Shown: piece after piece, positions 42,270 to 53,591 of the stretch
How positions within the stretch are numbered: the stretch's first letter is position 1
Layout of the letters: each line of letters starts with the position of its first letter
Assembly: GCA_037043235.1 (NCBI GenBank)
Contig: JAWRVZ010000137.1
Location: 1,346,001 to 1,410,000, forward strand
Reading direction: 5' to 3'
Length of the DNA stretch: 64,000 nucleotides
Source of the DNA: Rhodeus uyekii
Lineage: Eukaryota; Chordata; Actinopteri; Cypriniformes; Acheilognathidae
The notes under the pieces: generated by a model
The model's input: only the letters and a program-made list of their open reading frames with translations
Databases searched by the model: none
Told to the model about the DNA's origin: nothing
Program-made: the position numbers and the translations under genes

Positions 42270-43241
42270 TTGAAGGCATAAACTATGCATATTGATTTTT
42301 TTTTACAGAAATTATTACTTTTATTCAGCAAGGTTGCATTAAATAGATCAAAAGTAGTGGTAAAGACATTTAATATGCTCCCAAATTTTCTATTTCTAAT
42401 AAATGCCATTCTTTTCAACTCTCTAATCATCAAAGAATCCTGAAAAATAAAATGTTTCAACAAAAATATGAAGCAGCGCAACTGTTTTCAACAATGATAA
42501 TAATCATAAATGTTTTTTGAGCATCATATTAGAATGATTAGTGAAGATCATGACACTGAAGACTGCAGTAATGATGCTGAAAATACAACTTTAATCACAG
42601 GAATAAATGACATTTACTATATATTCACATAGAAAACAGCTGTTTTACACTGATATAATATTACACTGTTTTACTGTATTTATCATCTAATAAATTCAGC
42701 TTTAATCACAGGAATAAATGACACTTTACTATATATTCACATAGAAAACAGCTGTTTTACACTGATATAATATTACACTGTTTTACTGTATTTATCATCT
42801 AATAAATTCAGCTTTAATCACAGGAATAAATGACACTTTACTATATATTCACATAGAAAACAGCTGTTTTACACTGATATAATATTACACTTTTACTGTA
42901 TTTATCATGTAATAAATTCAGCTTTAATCACAGGAATAAATGACACTTTACTATATATTCACACAGAAAACAGCTGTTTTACACTGATATAATATTACAC
43001 TGTTTTACTTTATTTATCATGTAATAAATTCAGCTTTAATCACAGGAATAAATGACACTTTACTATATATTCACATAGAAAACAGCTGTTTTACACTGAT
43101 ATAATATTACACTGTTTTACTGTATTTATCATCTAATAAATTCAGCTTTAATCACAGGAATAAATGACACTTTACTATATATTCACATAGAAAACACATA
43201 AAATTCACATAGAATACTGTTTTACACTGATATAATATTAC
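42270..43241. repeat. ancient teleost repeat with its end amplified into a 112-bp array
   Basis: 42270-42600 resembles a very abundant fish repeat (TTATTCAGCAAGGTTGCATT, ATGACACTGAAGACTGCAGT). From 42590 the unit TTAATCACAGGAATAAATGA ... AATAAATTCAGC repeats about 5.7 times with a period of 111-112 bp. The array is cut at 43241 by the split-repeat element. Confidence 0.7.
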
Positions 43242-43360
43242 ATGATGTTTTATTAACAAAGTTCGGGAGGAGCAATTACTCCTCATCCTATCAGCAGGAG
43301 AGGAAGTACGTATATATAGACACGTTTGACTCACCTACAGCTCTTTGACATTTTTCGGCA
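43242..43360 (+). repeat. terminal repeat A1
   Basis: ATGATGTTTTATTAACAAAG ... CATTTTTCGGCA, matching A2 (50523-50678) and 58596-58750 except for a 36-bp deletion between AGCA direct repeats. It contains GTATATATAG, a TATA-like promoter candidate. Confidence 0.8.
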
Positions 43361-44368
43361 GCTCGACAGTTTACGGCATTGTGGCTCCGCCTTCTGGTCG
43401 CTATACACCCGAAATCGAGCTCCACTCGTCAGATGGATTCTCCACGAAAACCTCCGGACCCAGTAGCGATCCCCATCCGCTCAACACTATGCTAACTATA
43501 TTATATCACCCTCAGCAATACATCACGGGTGCCAGACCAAACAAACGGGTCCTAAGCAACAACAAGCAACGCACAGTAAGACTTGAGGCCTGTTCTCGCC
43601 ACCAAGCAAACATCCGTATCCAGCAGCTCTACATCGGCTTTAATCGCTCCTGCCATTGAGAAAGGACGATAAAGCTGGTCGAGCTACAAGCTCGACTCTC
43701 AGGCAATGCCGCTTTCTTCCTGCTAGCCAGGCCGCCGCCGCTGCCGCGAGCCTCAGCAGACCGCGCTGCAGTTTCAGCTCACACTCTCTCTGTCCGTCAG
43801 CTCACACAAACAAGAGCAGCTGTAATCCTTCCCGGCGCTTTTATTTTTGCATCGCTAAATCACGAGCAGTTGTGCCTCTCAATACTACTGTTCCGGGGAA
43901 CCCACGTCTGAGATGTGATTGTTCTAAAGTAACGCGCTGCTTCCTCGCAACTCAAGCAGTAGCGCGCACCGAAGCCAGATCGCGCGCAGTACAGTCCGAT
44001 CGCACGCGCCACTTCAGATCGCGCTCATTACAGTCGATCGCGCGCCCAGCCGCCCACACAAGAATCAAGTACTTATTGCCAACACTGCCTTGTTGTTTCA
44101 ACTTAATCGGCTATTAAGTGGACTCGCCGGAAAGAAACCATATGCACTTTCTATTTTCAAAGTAATTCTTTGCCTTCACTGTTTCAATCCTTTAAGTCCA
44201 TGATAAGCTTTATAAGTCGATAGACGTCTGTAACCAAAATAATTCAAGCGATTGAAACACTGAACAGCAACAAGCTTTGAGCGCTTTCCCTGGCTCAGCG
44301 CCAGCCAATGTGTTCAAATCTAGCAGGCGATCATGTGATGCCCCGCCTTTCGCCACATTGTCCAAGAA

Positions 44369-45092
44369 CAGGGGCAGCCAACCCGCATGCGGCTCTTTGA
44401 CTGCTTTCGCAGCTCTCATCCGGCCCGCTGAGACCTTTTTGTCTACAAAAAACATAAATTTACATGTATCCTGCCAAGATCAGCCGCCGCTCACGTGGAC
44501 ATGATGTTTTTACCGAATTCAAATAGAGGCGCGCAGAAGCGCGTTCCCTTTCGAGAGTAGGAACGAGATGTTTAATGAAATGCATTTGGGAACTCCTCCC
44601 CTTCACGTCATTTCTGAAACTTTATGGATAACAGCAGTTGACAACTGGCCAATCGTAGCGCGATGCAGATCTGGCTGCCAGACGGTATTAATATCTTAAA
44701 TAGCATTTCCTTCATACTTCTCTAAACGGAATATGATAAATTACAGAGGTTACGATAGTAACCGGAGACGTTTTCCAACCGATCACTACATTACCAAGCC
44801 GCTGCTTACTTTTATACTTCCTGTCACCGTCAATGAGATGATATACCGTTTTTCCCGCATATATAATCCACAGACGCATTGTCTCTGCATGCTTGCATAG
44901 CTCGTGGGTTGCCATATGTAAAAAGTATTAAAGAATTTATTTATAAACATATTAAATGTGTGATATATGTGCGAGACCTTTCTAATGTCAAAAACCCCAT
45001 CAACAAATGCGAATTTAACAGTCTTTCATGCGGCTCCGCAGCCACAAGCTTTATTTTGAGGCTCATTATGCTGAACAGGTTGGCCACCCCTG
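44369..45092. mobile_element. non-autonomous hAT element inside the split-repeat element
   Basis: CAGGGGCAGCCAACC at the left and GGTTGGCCACCCCTG at the right form inverted repeats. Target duplication TCCAAGAA (44361-44368) / TCCAAGAT (45093-45100), 7 of 8 matching. Subterminal GCGGCTC words appear near both ends. Confidence 0.8.
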
Positions 45093-45968
45093 TCCAAGAT
45101 TGAGATGTACCAGTTTCACGATAAACTCTTCCTCCCAAGTTCCTTCATTGTATCCCACTGTCGAAAGGAGCTCTTGCACTCAACAAACACTGCAACCGAC
45201 CCTCCAACAACACCACGCGGTCGCCAGCTCTTCCGCTCCGTTGTCGCACCCTATGACGCCGAGGCTTGCCTTCACCTCCACCATCAAGACATCCACCTTC
45301 TTGCCCAACTTCCTACGACACCTCAGCACTCGTATCAATAGTAAAGGAGGACGACCAAAGCAAATCAACTAGAATAGGTCTCGCTTCAGTCAGCCGTACC
45401 ATCTCCAAATCAACTCTACCTTCAAAATGCCTCAAACGTACGTTCCTTAAATCTTCATATCTCTCCCTTGCAAACCAGATTTCCAAGCGTTAAGACGCAG
45501 CAGCACACTGCGGTTTTCCAGCACTGCACCTCACACGCCAACATCTAGCGACAAACGCCGCCCTTTAAGTGCGAGCTTGCCTCCGCCAGCGGTGCAGGGT
45601 TAGCAACGGCAGCACGTACCTAACTTTTCCCCTATGTTAGGCCTGCAGCCCGGCCTTCCGATCCTAGCGTGAGGCTGCCTCCGCAAGTGGCTTCGCCCCT
45701 GGCCTTTCCCACCTAATTCTCTCCACCATGCTAATTCTCCTTTCATCCCGTTCTCTGCCATGCCATTCCACAAACACTGCTGCTTAGAACCACCTCTGTC
45801 GCCAACAACAGTTGAACGCAAATCCCAACTGAACTTAAGGCTGCTGCCACCAGAGGTGGACCTATTCCCAACCAGTACATCAATATTCAGAGTTGATATT
45901 TATCGACGCTAAATGTTCATTCTTCAAGCTTTCGCTTCAAACCACTCCCTCGGAGGATTACATGTGGA

Positions 45969-47167
45969 GTGGAAAAGTTCAAGACTTTCCACTCCACATG
46001 TGGTCTGCTCCACATGGTCTCTACCCACTACCACCGACTCGTAGTGCATTCCATTAACACCAAGAACTTCCAAGCCAGCTTCACCATGGGTTACCTAGGT
46101 GAAATCTACTTCTCACTACCGAAACCTAATCCTCTGCTCATCAAAGGCATATCAAGAACGCAACCCACCAGCTCAGACACCAGACAATCAATCACGTTGG
46201 AAATCCGTATCCCTACTCTCCGCCAAGGATTCTACCCAAATGTCGTCCGACCACTCAACGCCATGGTCGAGCCATATAGATTCCAGTTCCTCTGATTCCA
46301 TCATCCAACCTCAAGCCAAATCCATCCATATTCTGACTCGTCAGCGCTGCACAACGAAAGTAAGAGAGACCAAACTGTAAGGCTTTCTTACTCCGACAAC
46401 AACAATCCTTCGTTGCCAACCTTCATTTAAGAGAGCAGGCCAAACTCCCATCCGACCCACTCTTCACTGAAGACTTAAATCACCCCACCACATGTCGTGT
46501 CCCAAAACCAGCAGATCTAAGCACTGGGCCGCAGGTCTTCGGAAGCTTCAGGAGTTACATTCGATCAAATCAGTCTCTCCAGAAAAGGCTTTCACCGCCT
46601 CAAGAGACAACAGAAGTCGAGGAAATGGACAATCTCCATCATCCAACACGCGATTAGTTCAGAGGAAGTTCTCCTTTTCCGCAGTAGTGATGCACCTCCT
46701 CACTCCCGCATGAGCTCAGTTCAAATAGAAATGATTCCACCGCTGCCCCCATTGCCGCAGCAATGATGTTCCCCCACACTCCCGCAGGAGTCAGCAAAGG
46801 GGGAATTTTCCCACTGCCGCAGCAGTGAAGCCATGTTCACACTGGCTTGGTTACCTCAGATGCTCATAACCCACCATCACATCCACTCAGCCTACTTTCA
46901 TTTCAGAAACTCGCAGGCTAAACTCCCATCCGTCCCACTCTCTATAGACGATTCCACCCCATTACAAGTTCCGGTTCCAAACTTCTTAAAGCTACGCTAC
47001 CCCAAACCGGATTCCCAACAGACCATTCATCCAGCCATTCATTTCGCACAGGTGCAGCAACCACGGCTGTGCAAGGCCTTTTCCCAACAGTAATACAAGC
47101 ATTGCGCCGCTGGTCTCCAGAAGCTTTCAAGAGCCACATCAGACCAAACAGATCGCACATTCAAACA
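45969..47167 (+). pseudogene. tyrosine recombinase remnant
   Basis: An N-terminal part near 46085-46210 reads LPKPNPLLIKGISRTQP and SDTRQSITLEI, matching the LLLKGI.R..P...D.R.PIT region of fish YR proteins. A C-terminal part at 46982-47167 reads in one frame LLKATLPQTGF, HSFRTGAATTAVQGL (47036-47080), then IQALRRWSPEAFKSHIR. HSFR is the conserved HxxR box. The usual YIR tyrosine position appears as His (codon 47135-47137). Frameshifts and an inserted C-terminal duplication at 46430-46640 (RSSEA and FRSYIRSNQSL) break it. Clearly non-functional. Confidence 0.62.
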
Positions 47168-47510
47168 AGGTCTTCTGTTAAGCATCAGCTCCTCCCCAAT
47201 TACAACTTCATGGCCATTGCTTCCATTGCCGCAGCACTGACACTCCCGCAGGAGCAAGCTATCTCTAACTTCAACTGCCGCAGCAGTGATGCTCCCGCAG
47301 GAGCAAGCTATCTCTAACTACCACTGCCGCAGCAGTGCCGCTCCCGCAGGAGCAAGCTCTCTCTAACTTCAACTGCCGCAGCAGTGATGCTCCCGCAGGA
47401 GCAAGCTATCTCTAACTACCACTGCCGCAGCAGTGCCGCTCCCGCAAGAGCAAGCTCTCTCTAACTTCCACTGCCGCAGCAGTGACGCTCCCCCAGGAGC
47501 CAGCTTCTAA
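46690..47510 (+). repeat. hairpin minisatellite, short-period part
   Basis: Copies of CACTGC-CGCA-GCAGTG and GCTCC-CGCA-GGAGC separated by ATCTCTAACT-type spacers at about 50-bp spacing (47217-47510), plus diverged copies at 46690-46830 within the recombinase remnant. Confidence 0.8.
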
Positions 47511-48402
47511 TTGCATCTGATATAAATTCAACTGTCAATTTATAATTGAAAGGTTTTACTCATGCTTTTTACAAACCATACTGATTTTGTTATTTCTTGA
47601 GTGTATTTAGAGGTCTGTAACCAAAGTAATTTCAAGACTCCCTTTAAGTCTATGATAAGCTTTATAAGTCTATGATATTTGGATGAACCCCTGCTCAGGG
47701 TTTATTCAAAGCCAATAAGTTTGTGAACTTTCATAAACTTTGACATTCCGATCTCCAACAGGTAAGTTTGTTTTGAAATTAAATATGCAACATGCATCTG
47801 ATATAAATTCAACTGTCAATTTATAATTGAAAGGTTTTACTTATGCTTTTACAAACCATACTGATTTTGTGATTTCTTGAGTGTATTTAGACGTCTGTAA
47901 CCAGAGTGATTTCAAGACTCCTGAAATTGAAACTGAAAACTGAAACTGAAACACTGCACAGAACTCCCACTGCCGCAGCAGTGACGCTCCCGCAGGAGCA
48001 AGCTCTCTCTAACTTCCACTGCCGCAGCAGTGTCGCTCCCACAGGAGCCAGCTTCTAATTGCATCTGATATAAATTCAACTGTCAATTTATAATTGAAAG
48101 GTTTTACTTATGCTTTTTACAAACCATACTGATTTTGTTATTTCTTGAGTGTATTTAGACGTCTGTAACCTTTCATAAACTTTGATATTCCGATCTCCAA
48201 CAGGTAAGTTTGTTTCGACAGGTAAGTTCGTTTTGAAATTAAATATGCAACATGCATCTGATATAAATTCAACTGTCAATTTATAATTGAAAGGTTTTAC
48301 TCATGCTTGTTACAAACCATATTGATTTTGTTATTTCTTGAGTGTATTTAGACGTCTGTAACCAAAATAATTTCAAGAGACTAAAACACTGAACAGAACT
48401 CC
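47511..48402 (+). repeat. spacer repeats between hairpin arrays
   Basis: GCATCTGATATAAATTCAAC recurs at 47512, 47794, 48061 and 48255, and again at 48827 and 49020 in the duplicated block. The spacer includes GTGTATTTAGACGTCTGTAA (also seen at 44215-44235) and CAGGTAAGT donors. Confidence 0.75.
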
Positions 48403-50292
48403 CACTGCCGCAGCAGTGACGCTCCCGCAGGAGCAAGCTCTCTCTATCTTCCAGCTCTCTCTAACTCCCACTGCCGCAGCAGTGACGCTCCCGCAGGAGC
48501 AAGCTCTCTCTATCTTCCAGCTCTCTCTAACTCCCACTGCCGCAGCAGTGACGCTCCCGCAGGAGCAAGCTCTCTCTATCTTCCAGCTCTCTCTAACTCC
48601 CACTGCCGCAGCAGTGACGCTCCCGCAGGAGCAAGCTCTCTCTATCTTCCAGCTCTCTCTTAACTCCCACTGCCGCAGCAGTGACGCTCCCGCAGGAGTA
48701 AGCTCTCTCTATCTTCCAGCTCTCTCTAATTTCCACTGCCGCAGCAGTGACGCTCCCGCAGGAGCAAGCTCTCTCTAACTTCCACTGCCGCAGCAGTGTC
48801 GCTCCCACAGGAGCCAGCTTCTAATTGCATCTGATATAAATTCAACTGTCAATTTATAATTGAAAGGTTTTACTTATGCTTTTTACAAACCATACTGATT
48901 TTGTTATTTCTTGAGTGTATTTAGACGTCTGTAACCTTTCATAAACTTTGATATTCCGATCTCCAACAGGTAAGTTTGTTTCGACAGGTAAGTTCGTTTT
49001 GAAATTAAATATGCAACATGCATCTGATATAAATTCAACTGTCAATTTATAATTGAAAGGTTTTACTCATGCTTGTTACAAACCATATTGATTTTGTTAT
49101 TTCTTGAGTGTATTTAGACGTCTGTAACCAAAATAATTTCAAGAGACTAAAACACTGAACAGAACTCCCACTGCCGCAGCAGTGACGCTCCCGCAGGAGC
49201 AAGCTCTCTCTATCTTCCAGCTCTCTCTAACTCCCACTGCGCAGCAGTGACGCTCCCGCAGGAGCAAGCTCTCTCTATCTTCCAGCTCTCTCTAACTCCC
49301 ACTGCCGCAGCAGTGACGCTCCCGCAGGAGCAAGCTCTCTCTATCTTCCAGCTCTCTCTAACTCCCACTGCCGCAGCAGTGACGCTCCCGCAGGAGCAAG
49401 CTCTCTCTATCTTCCAGCTCTCTCTTAACTCCCACTGCCGCAGCAGTGACGCTCCCGCAGGAGTAAGCTCTCTCTATCTTCCAGCTCTCTCTAATTTCCA
49501 CTGCCGCAGCAGTGATGCTCCCGCAGGAGCAAGCTTCTAAATTCCACTGCCGCAGCAGTGACGCTCCCGCAGGAGTAAGCTCTCTCTATCTTCCAGCTCT
49601 CTCTAATTTCCACTGCCGCAGCAGTGACGCTCCCGCAGGAGTAAGCTCTCTCTATCTTCCAGCTCTCTCTAATTTCCACTGCCGCAGCAGTGACGCTCCC
49701 GCAGGAGTAAGCTCTCTCTATCTTCCAGCTCTCTCTAACTTCCACTGCCGCAGCAGTGACGCTCCCGCAGGAGTAAGCTCTCTCTATCTTCCAGCTCTCT
49801 CTAACTTCCACTGCCGCAGCAGTGACGCTCCCGCAGGAGTAAGCTCTCTCTATCTTCCAGCTCTCTCTAATTTCCACTGCCGCAGCAGTGATGCTCCCGC
49901 AGGAGCAAGCTTCTAAATTCCACTGCCGCAGCAGTGACGCTCCCGCAGGAGTAAGCTCTCTCTATCTTCCAGCTCTCTCTAACTTCCACTGCCGCAGCAG
50001 TGACGCTCCCGCAGGAGCAAGCTCTCTCTATCTTCCAGCTCTCTCTAACTTCCACTGCCGCAGCAGTGACGCTCCCGCAGGAGCAAGCTCTCTCTATCTT
50101 CCAGCTCTCTCTAACTTCCACTGCCGCAGCAGTGACGCTCCCGCAGGAGTAAGCTCTCTCTATCTTCCAGCTCTCTCTAACTTCCACTGCCGCAGCAGTG
50201 ACGCTCCCGCAGGAGCAAGCTCTCTCTATCTTCCAGCTCTCTCTAACTTCCACTGCCGCAGCAGTGACGCTCCCGCAGGAGCAAGCTTCTAA
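48403..50292 (+). repeat. 66-bp twin-hairpin minisatellite
   Basis: Period 66 bp (GCTCCC at 48421, 48487, 48553). Each unit holds CACTGC-CGCA-GCAGTG, then ACGCTCC-CGCA-GGAGCAAGCT, then CTCTCTATCTTCCAGCTCTC. Some units have GGAGT instead of GGAGC. A 766-bp segment (about 48015-48780) is repeated at 48781-49546. Confidence 0.9.
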
Positions 50293-50406
50293 ATTCATTT
50301 ATCTGCCCTCCCGAACTCACATTTTCCCCCCCCTCAGCCATAACTTCGCAATTCTTTGGGGGGTCATCAAAATCTTTAGCGGCTGTCCGACTAGGTTGCA
50401 ATTTTT

Positions 50407-50521
50407 GGGGGAGTGCTCCAGGTTCGGGCTAATACCGAGCTCGGAGCCCTCTCCTCGGACAGCTCGCCAAATACGCTTACCATCCATTGCTCCTGAATCA
50501 TTCGTAAGTGTGAACTCGTGA
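50407..50521 (+). repeat. terminal repeat B1
   Basis: GGGGGAGTGCTCCAGGTTCG ... GTGTGAACTCGTGA, nearly identical to B2 (50736-50850) and to 58808-58922. Confidence 0.8.
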
Positions 50522-50522
50522 A

Positions 50523-50850
50523 ATGATGTTTTATTAACAAAGTTCGGGAGGAGCACGTTCAAATGATTAATACAATCAACACGTCATCAGCAATTACTCC
50601 TCATCCTATCAGCAGGAGAGGAAGTACGTATATATAGACATGTTTGACTCACCTACAGCTCTTTGACATTTTTCGGCATCCCTCCACCACCCCCACTCCT
50701 CACACTTAATTGTTCCTATCAAAAGTCAGGATACGGGGGGAGTGCTCCAGGTTCGGGCTAATACCGAGCTCGGAGCCCTCTCCTCGGACAGCACGCCAAA
50801 TACGCTTACCATTCATTGCTCCTGAATCATTCGTAAGTGTGAACTCGTGA
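50523..50850 (+). repeat. terminal repeat unit A2-B2
   Basis: About 328 bp: A2, a 56-bp joiner (CATCCCTCCACCACCCCCAC and on), and B2. Nearly identical to the isolated unit at 58596-58922. Confidence 0.82.
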
Positions 50851-50874
50851 ATTATATTTTATAATAAATTCATA

Positions 50875-50889
50875 CTCTCTCTCTTTGTC

Positions 50890-50946
<57 letters not shown>
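50875..50946 (+). repeat. (CT)n(CA)n microsatellite
   Basis: CTCTCTCT tracts passing into CACACACA, directly after the split-repeat element. Confidence 0.9.
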
Positions 50947-52595
50947 ACCACACACTCACACTTTCACTCTCTCTCTCTCACTCTCTCCCTGGTGTAAAAC
51001 ACCAAAGTCTAAATAAAATCTGAGTAAAAAAAAAAAAAATACATTATTGAACAAGATTCCAAATATTGACATATTGCAAAAACATGTCCTTCCGACCCCC
51101 GAACGAGTCACGTGGCATTTCTGAGACGGATATTTCCTCATGTCACTCGTCCAGGCCTCACGTTTCTCTCTCGCTGCACCTGCGTCTGAACTCATGTAAC
51201 ACTCGCTGTTTATAGATGCAGAAATGAGCTATAATTGGCCATAAAGCAGCAGAGCGCAGTTACGGCGCAGAGCCTTGTTTTGTTCTTTAAAGCCGTAGGG
51301 GAGGATGAATTGTTTTTAAGGAAAGAGCCGCTGGGCTGATGCAACTGGAGATGAACACTAAAGGGATGAGGAGTCCCGCACGAGCCGGAGAGCAACAGGT
51401 GCGTCCGCACTGAGCCGCTGAGAACAGACGGCATTCTGGGAAAGCAAACCATTGAGCAACATAAAACAAACCACAGCAAACATGCAGCAGATTCTCTCTG
51501 ATATCTGCATTCATCAATCTTATAGAAGACACATGAGAAAAATAAATCATGCTTTGATAAAAATCATAATTATGACATTTAAAAAATCTAAATTATTACA
51601 TCCTAAGCCCATAATTTTGACATTTTATCTCTAATATATCAGTAATAATTTAACCTTTCTATTTCATATGTTTTTATTTGACTTATTGTAATCTTTTAAA
51701 CTTTGTATTTCATTCTCATTTCATTTCATTATGACTATTATGATTTGATAATCATCTATGAAAGCATCTGATCAATATATGCATGTAAATACCTTCGTTT
51801 CAGGTCAGAATTATTGACATTCCCGGTAAATATGATCAAAGATGGATGCAGAAATAAATCTCTACTGCTCTCTTTTGACTTCTTAATCTCATAATTATGA
51901 TTACCAAAGATGATGTCAGAAATACGCTTCCATACATGGTGATTTCATGATGTCTAGCAGTGGAAAAACAGATATATAAAGATATATGCATGTACATATG
52001 TTATAAATAGATATATATGTATGGTTTCACCAGTTGAAAATATGTAATTAGGTATAATACTTATTCTTAGGAGTTTATTTGAATATCAAAGAGCAACATT
52101 AATTGCGATACTTAAACAGAGAGCGGTTGGCGGATGAAAAGCATGCGATCAGGATAGCAGGAATGTTGTCATGGTGAATATGATGTTTTTCGGGAGTATT
52201 TCTGGCCGTCGGGACCCTCGCTGGGAGCAGGAGCGGCGGGAGTTTCGCCAAGAGCCACTCGAGCCGCTCGGACACAAAAGCACGAGCTTTTTATAGCTCA
52301 AGTTTTCACTTTCACAGTCTGACTGAAACCCTGAACAAAGAATCAAAAGCCTGTCCGTGTAAAATGGCTTTTATTCCCACGGACCCTGTCATTTCACACT
52401 TCTTCATCTTCCTGAAGGACACACTTGCGCAGAGCTGAAGATATTTTCTGGAGGATTGCGGGAAGGGAGTTCGATGCTCTTATTAATGTAATGTGCTACA
52501 GATCATTGTGTTTGATTGTTCTACTTGCGACGAGTTTTCTAAAGCAGTTTGATTCATTCCTGTCGCACAGATGACTGAACGCCACAGATACACAG
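50947..52595. other. intergenic DNA, no gene recognised
   Basis: Partly GC-rich at 51100-51450 and 52180-52300, otherwise AT-rich. No splice-bounded coding sequence seen. Confidence 0.45.

Positions 52596-52640
<45 letters not shown>
52596..52640 (+). repeat. (TG)n microsatellite
   Basis: About 21 TG units. Confidence 0.92.
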
Positions 52641-52783
52641 GTGTACTGATGTGAAGCTGGGATGGCCTGAACTAACAAAAACATGTTATAAGAGCGTTTC
52701 CATAACGTTCCTATTAAGCTCTGAAAACATGATTATATAATGCAATAATGCAGTTATGAATGAAATTATTACAGAGAGGGAGA

Positions 52784-52923
52784 GTGTGTGTGTGTGTGTG
52801 TGTGCCTGTACTGTGAGCGTGTGTGTGTGTGAGTGTCTGTTTCTGTCTGTACTATGTGTATGCATGTGTGTGTGTGCCTGTACTGTGAATGTGTGTGTGT
52901 GTGTGTGTGTTCCTGTACTGTGA

Positions 52924-52957
<34 letters not shown>

Positions 52958-53209
52958 CTGTACTGTGAGTGTGTGTGTGTGTGTGTGTTCCTGTACTGTG
53001 AATGTGTGTGTGTGTGCCTGTACTGTGTGTGTGTGTGTGTGTGTGTCTGTTTCTGTCTGTACTGTGTGTATGCATGTGTGTGTGTGTGTGTGGGGGGGGG
53101 GGGGGGTGTCTGTATTGTGAGAGTCTGTGTGTGTGAGTGTGTGTGTGTGTGTGTGTGAGTGTCTGTTTCTGTCTGTACTGTGTGTATGCATGTATGTGTG
53201 CGCCTGTAC

Positions 53210-53247
<38 letters not shown>

Positions 53248-53265
53248 TGTGCGCCTGTACTTTGA

Positions 53266-53301
<36 letters not shown>

Positions 53302-53471
53302 CTGTATTGTGAGAGTCTGTGTGTGAGTGTGTGTGTGTGTGTGTGTGAGTGTGCGCCTGTACTTTGAGTGTGTGTGTGTGTGTGTGTGAGAGAGTCTGTG
53401 TGTGAGTGTGTGTGTCTGTATTGTGAGAGTCTGTGTGTGTGTGTGTGTGTGTGTGTGTCTGTATTTTGAGA

Positions 53472-53503
<32 letters not shown>

Positions 53504-53551
53504 CTGTATTGTGAGAGTCTGTGTGTGTGTGTGTGTGTTCCTGTACTGTGA

Positions 53552-53591
<40 letters not shown>

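Larger units (their letters stand above)
43242..50850 (+). mobile_element. split-direct-repeat tyrosine-recombinase element (Ngaro/DIRS-like), degraded
   Basis: Terminal organisation seen: A1 (43242-43360), interior, B1 (about 50407-50521), then A2 (50523-50678), a 56-bp joiner and B2 (about 50736-50850). B1 abuts A2 directly. This A1-interior-B1-A2-B2 order is the split direct repeat layout known for Ngaro/DIRS-type YR retroelements. A decayed tyrosine recombinase lies at 45969-47167. I found no reverse transcriptase, so it is defective or a different YR element. The interior also holds a hAT insertion and a large minisatellite. A1 lacks a 36-bp segment present in A2. Confidence 0.6.

Noticed and set aside
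43345..44117. Two open frames after repeat A1 as possible gag-like protein
   Set aside because: No zinc knuckle, coiled coil or family match; composition changes and the frames overlap awkwardly.
48403..50292. Repeated 22-residue open frames in the 66-bp array
   Set aside because: 66 is a multiple of three, so frames stay open by chance. Open frames occur on both strands and the units match no protein family.
48403..50292. CRISPR-like array
   Set aside because: Eukaryotic context and no unique spacers; units are full-length tandem repeats.
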